This document shows, piece after piece, positions 62,783 to 64,000 of a stretch of DNA of 64,000 nucleotides (positions are counted from its first letter, which is position 1; the number at the start of each line of letters is the position of its first letter). The notes beneath the pieces were generated by a model that worked only from the letters and a program-made list of their open reading frames with translations, did no database searches and was not told where the DNA came from. Position numbers and translations under genes: made by a program. Source of the DNA: Acidovorax sp. KKS102 (GTDB lineage Bacteria; Pseudomonadota; Gammaproteobacteria; Burkholderiales; Burkholderiaceae_C); NCBI RefSeq assembly GCF_000302535.1, contig NC_018708.1, positions 3,534,001 to 3,598,000 of the forward strand, given 5' to 3'.

Positions 62783-64000
62783 TCAGCCAGCAGCCAGCGC
62801 GCGCCGCGCGGCCTGGGCCACGCTCGCAGCATCCACCCCAAAAAACTGCCTCAGCGCAGCCCGCGTGTCACTGCGGCCAAAGCCGTCGGTGCCCAAGGTG
62901 ATGTACTTGCGGCCGTCGGGGATGAACGCGCGCACCGTCTCGGGCACGGCACGTACGTAGTCGGTGGCGGCGATCACCGGTCCACGGGTTGCGGCCAGTT
63001 GCTGGGTCAGCCATGCGGGAGCAGGCTGGGCATCGCCCGCCAGCCAGCGCTGCTCGCAAGCCACACCATCGCGGGCCAACTCGCTCCAGCTGGTAACGCT
63101 GAGCACGGTCACGTCCACACCCTCGCTGGCGAGTTGTTCTGCAGCCTTGACCACCTCGGTCAGGATGGCGCCAGAGCCCATCAGGGTGACGTTTCTGGAC
63201 GAAAACGCGCTGTCGCGCTGGTGCATATTGCCTGAGTAGCTCCTGAAAACATAGCAACCACGCAGCACACCTTCTGCCGCATCGGCAGGCAAGTCGGGCT
63301 GGGCGTAGTTCTCGTTCATCAGCGTGACGTAGTAGAAAACGTCGCGCTGCTCGGTCACCATCTCGCGCATGCCGGCGTCGATGATGACGGCCATCTCGCC
63401 CGCATAGGCCGGGTCGTAGGCCTTGCAGTTGGGGATGGTGGCCGCTACCAGGTGGCTGGTGCCGTCCTGGTGCTGCAGGCCCTCACCGCCCAGCGTGGTG
63501 CGGCCCGACGTGGCGCCGAGCAAGAAGCCACGCGCACGCTGGTCCGCAGCCGCCCAGATGGCGTCGCCCACGCGCTGGAAGCCGAACATGGAGTAGTAGA
63601 TGTAGAAAGGCAGCATGGCCAAGCCGTGCACGCTGTAGCTGGTGGCGGCTGCCGTCCAGCTCGCAATCGCACCGGCTTCGCTGATGCCCTCTTCCAGAAT
63701 CTGCCCATCCAGCGCCTCGCGGTAGCTCAGTACCGAGCCGATGTCTTCGGGCGCGTAGCGCTGGCCCACGCTGCTGTAGATGCCCACCTGCTTGAACAGG
63801 TTGGCCATGCCAAAGGTGCGCGCCTCATCAGCCACGATGGGCACGATGCGGGGGCCCAAAGTGGCGTCCTTCAGCAGCGTGCCCAGCATGCGCACAAAGG
63901 CCATGGTGGTGCTCATTTCCTTGCCGTCGGCCTGCAGCGCAAACTGGGCGTAGCTTGCCAGGGGCGGTACGGGCAGTGCATCACACACTGTCTCGCGCCG
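62783..64000 (-). CDS. aceE: Pyruvate dehydrogenase E1 component, 5' end outside window
   Basis: This is the C-terminal part of the homodimeric E1 enzyme that decarboxylates pyruvate with thiamine diphosphate in the pyruvate dehydrogenase complex. About 405 of roughly 890 residues are visible. Landmarks include STTMAFVRMLGTLLKD, the GISEAGAIASWTAAATSYSV segment, SGRTTLGGEGLQHQDGTSH and the C-terminal KYITLGTDGFGRSDTRAALR. The frame stays open to the window edge, so the internal GTG at 63988 is not a start. Confidence 0.95.
   Translation of the reverse strand, partial: RRETVCDALPVPPLASYAQFALQADGKEMSTTMAFVRMLGTLLKDATLGPRIVPIVADEARTFGMANLFKQVGIYSSVGQRYAPEDIGSVLSYREALDGQILEEGISEAGAIASWTAAATSYSVHGLAMLPFYIYYSMFGFQRVGDAIWAAADQRARGFLLGATSGRTTLGGEGLQHQDGTSHLVAATIPNCKAYDPAYAGEMAVIIDAGMREMVTEQRDVFYYVTLMNENYAQPDLPADAAEGVLRGCYVFRSYSGNMHQRDSAFSSRNVTLMGSGAILTEVVKAAEQLASEGVDVTVLSVTSWSELARDGVACEQRWLAGDAQPAPAWLTQQLAATRGPVIAATDYVRAVPETVRAFIPDGRKYITLGTDGFGRSDTRAALRQFFGVDAASVAQAARRALAAG

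Overview
The window reads as a chromosomal segment of a high-GC betaproteobacterium, most likely a member of the Comamonadaceae close to Acidovorax. This is inferred from the gene families present (Tct/Bug tricarboxylate transport, a type-2 PHB depolymerase, LivFGHMK-type importers, DUF2325 and DUF2789 proteins), the base composition, and a dispersed TAGC...GCGCTA repeat. Nothing in the window gives a species name. There is one tRNA gene, no rRNA and no CRISPR array.

Region 1 (1-12235, all on the minus strand) is a catabolic cluster for an unidentified organic acid. In transcription order it holds an AraC-type regulator, a three-subunit molybdenum hydroxylase (large subunit fused to a CoxG-like domain), an acyl-CoA ligase, an enoyl-CoA hydratase homologue and a complete branched-chain-type ABC importer, with the last ATPase cut by the window edge. 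Most genes overlap or nearly touch. Region 2 (12240-15942) holds decayed IS3 and IS5 family pieces, a small monooxygenase-like gene divergent from a GlxA-type AraC regulator with a palindrome between them, and an Old Yellow Enzyme reductase.

Region 3 (16316-20481) has two alpha/beta hydrolases, a small lipoprotein, a methyltransferase and a divergent LysR regulator. Region 4 (20598-29389) is a photorepair island: a lipocalin, an FAD oxidoreductase, a photolyase/cryptochrome, a 57-residue DUF2256 protein, a CRY-DASH protein, an iron-sulfur (6-4) photolyase type protein, an SDR and a kinase-like protein lie on one strand, several joined by ATGA overlaps. A DUF2805 gene stands nearby on the other strand.

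Region 5 (30297-43322, minus strand) looks like a dedicated system for scavenging extracellular polyhydroxybutyrate. It has a sigma-54 activator, two periplasmic binding proteins, a secreted PHB depolymerase, a LivGFHM-type importer and a 3-hydroxybutyrate oligomer hydrolase. A GG-N10-GC sigma-54 promoter and a perfect dyad lie between the activator gene and the first binding-protein gene. The suggestion that the importer carries 3-hydroxybutyrate or its oligomers is inference, and it is the best candidate in this window for an undescribed system.

Region 6 (43458-50037) has a DUF2325 gene behind a Fur-box-like sequence, a TctABC transporter, a divergent TctDE two-component system and an Hsp15-like gene. 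Region 7 (50104-64000) is mostly housekeeping: tRNA-Ser(GCU), tilS, a chemoreceptor, accA, a DNA glycosylase, cysS, a TPR protein and an L,D-transpeptidase that share a C-terminal domain type, two cyclophilins, lpxH, mtfA, a small orphan gene and the 3' part of aceE.
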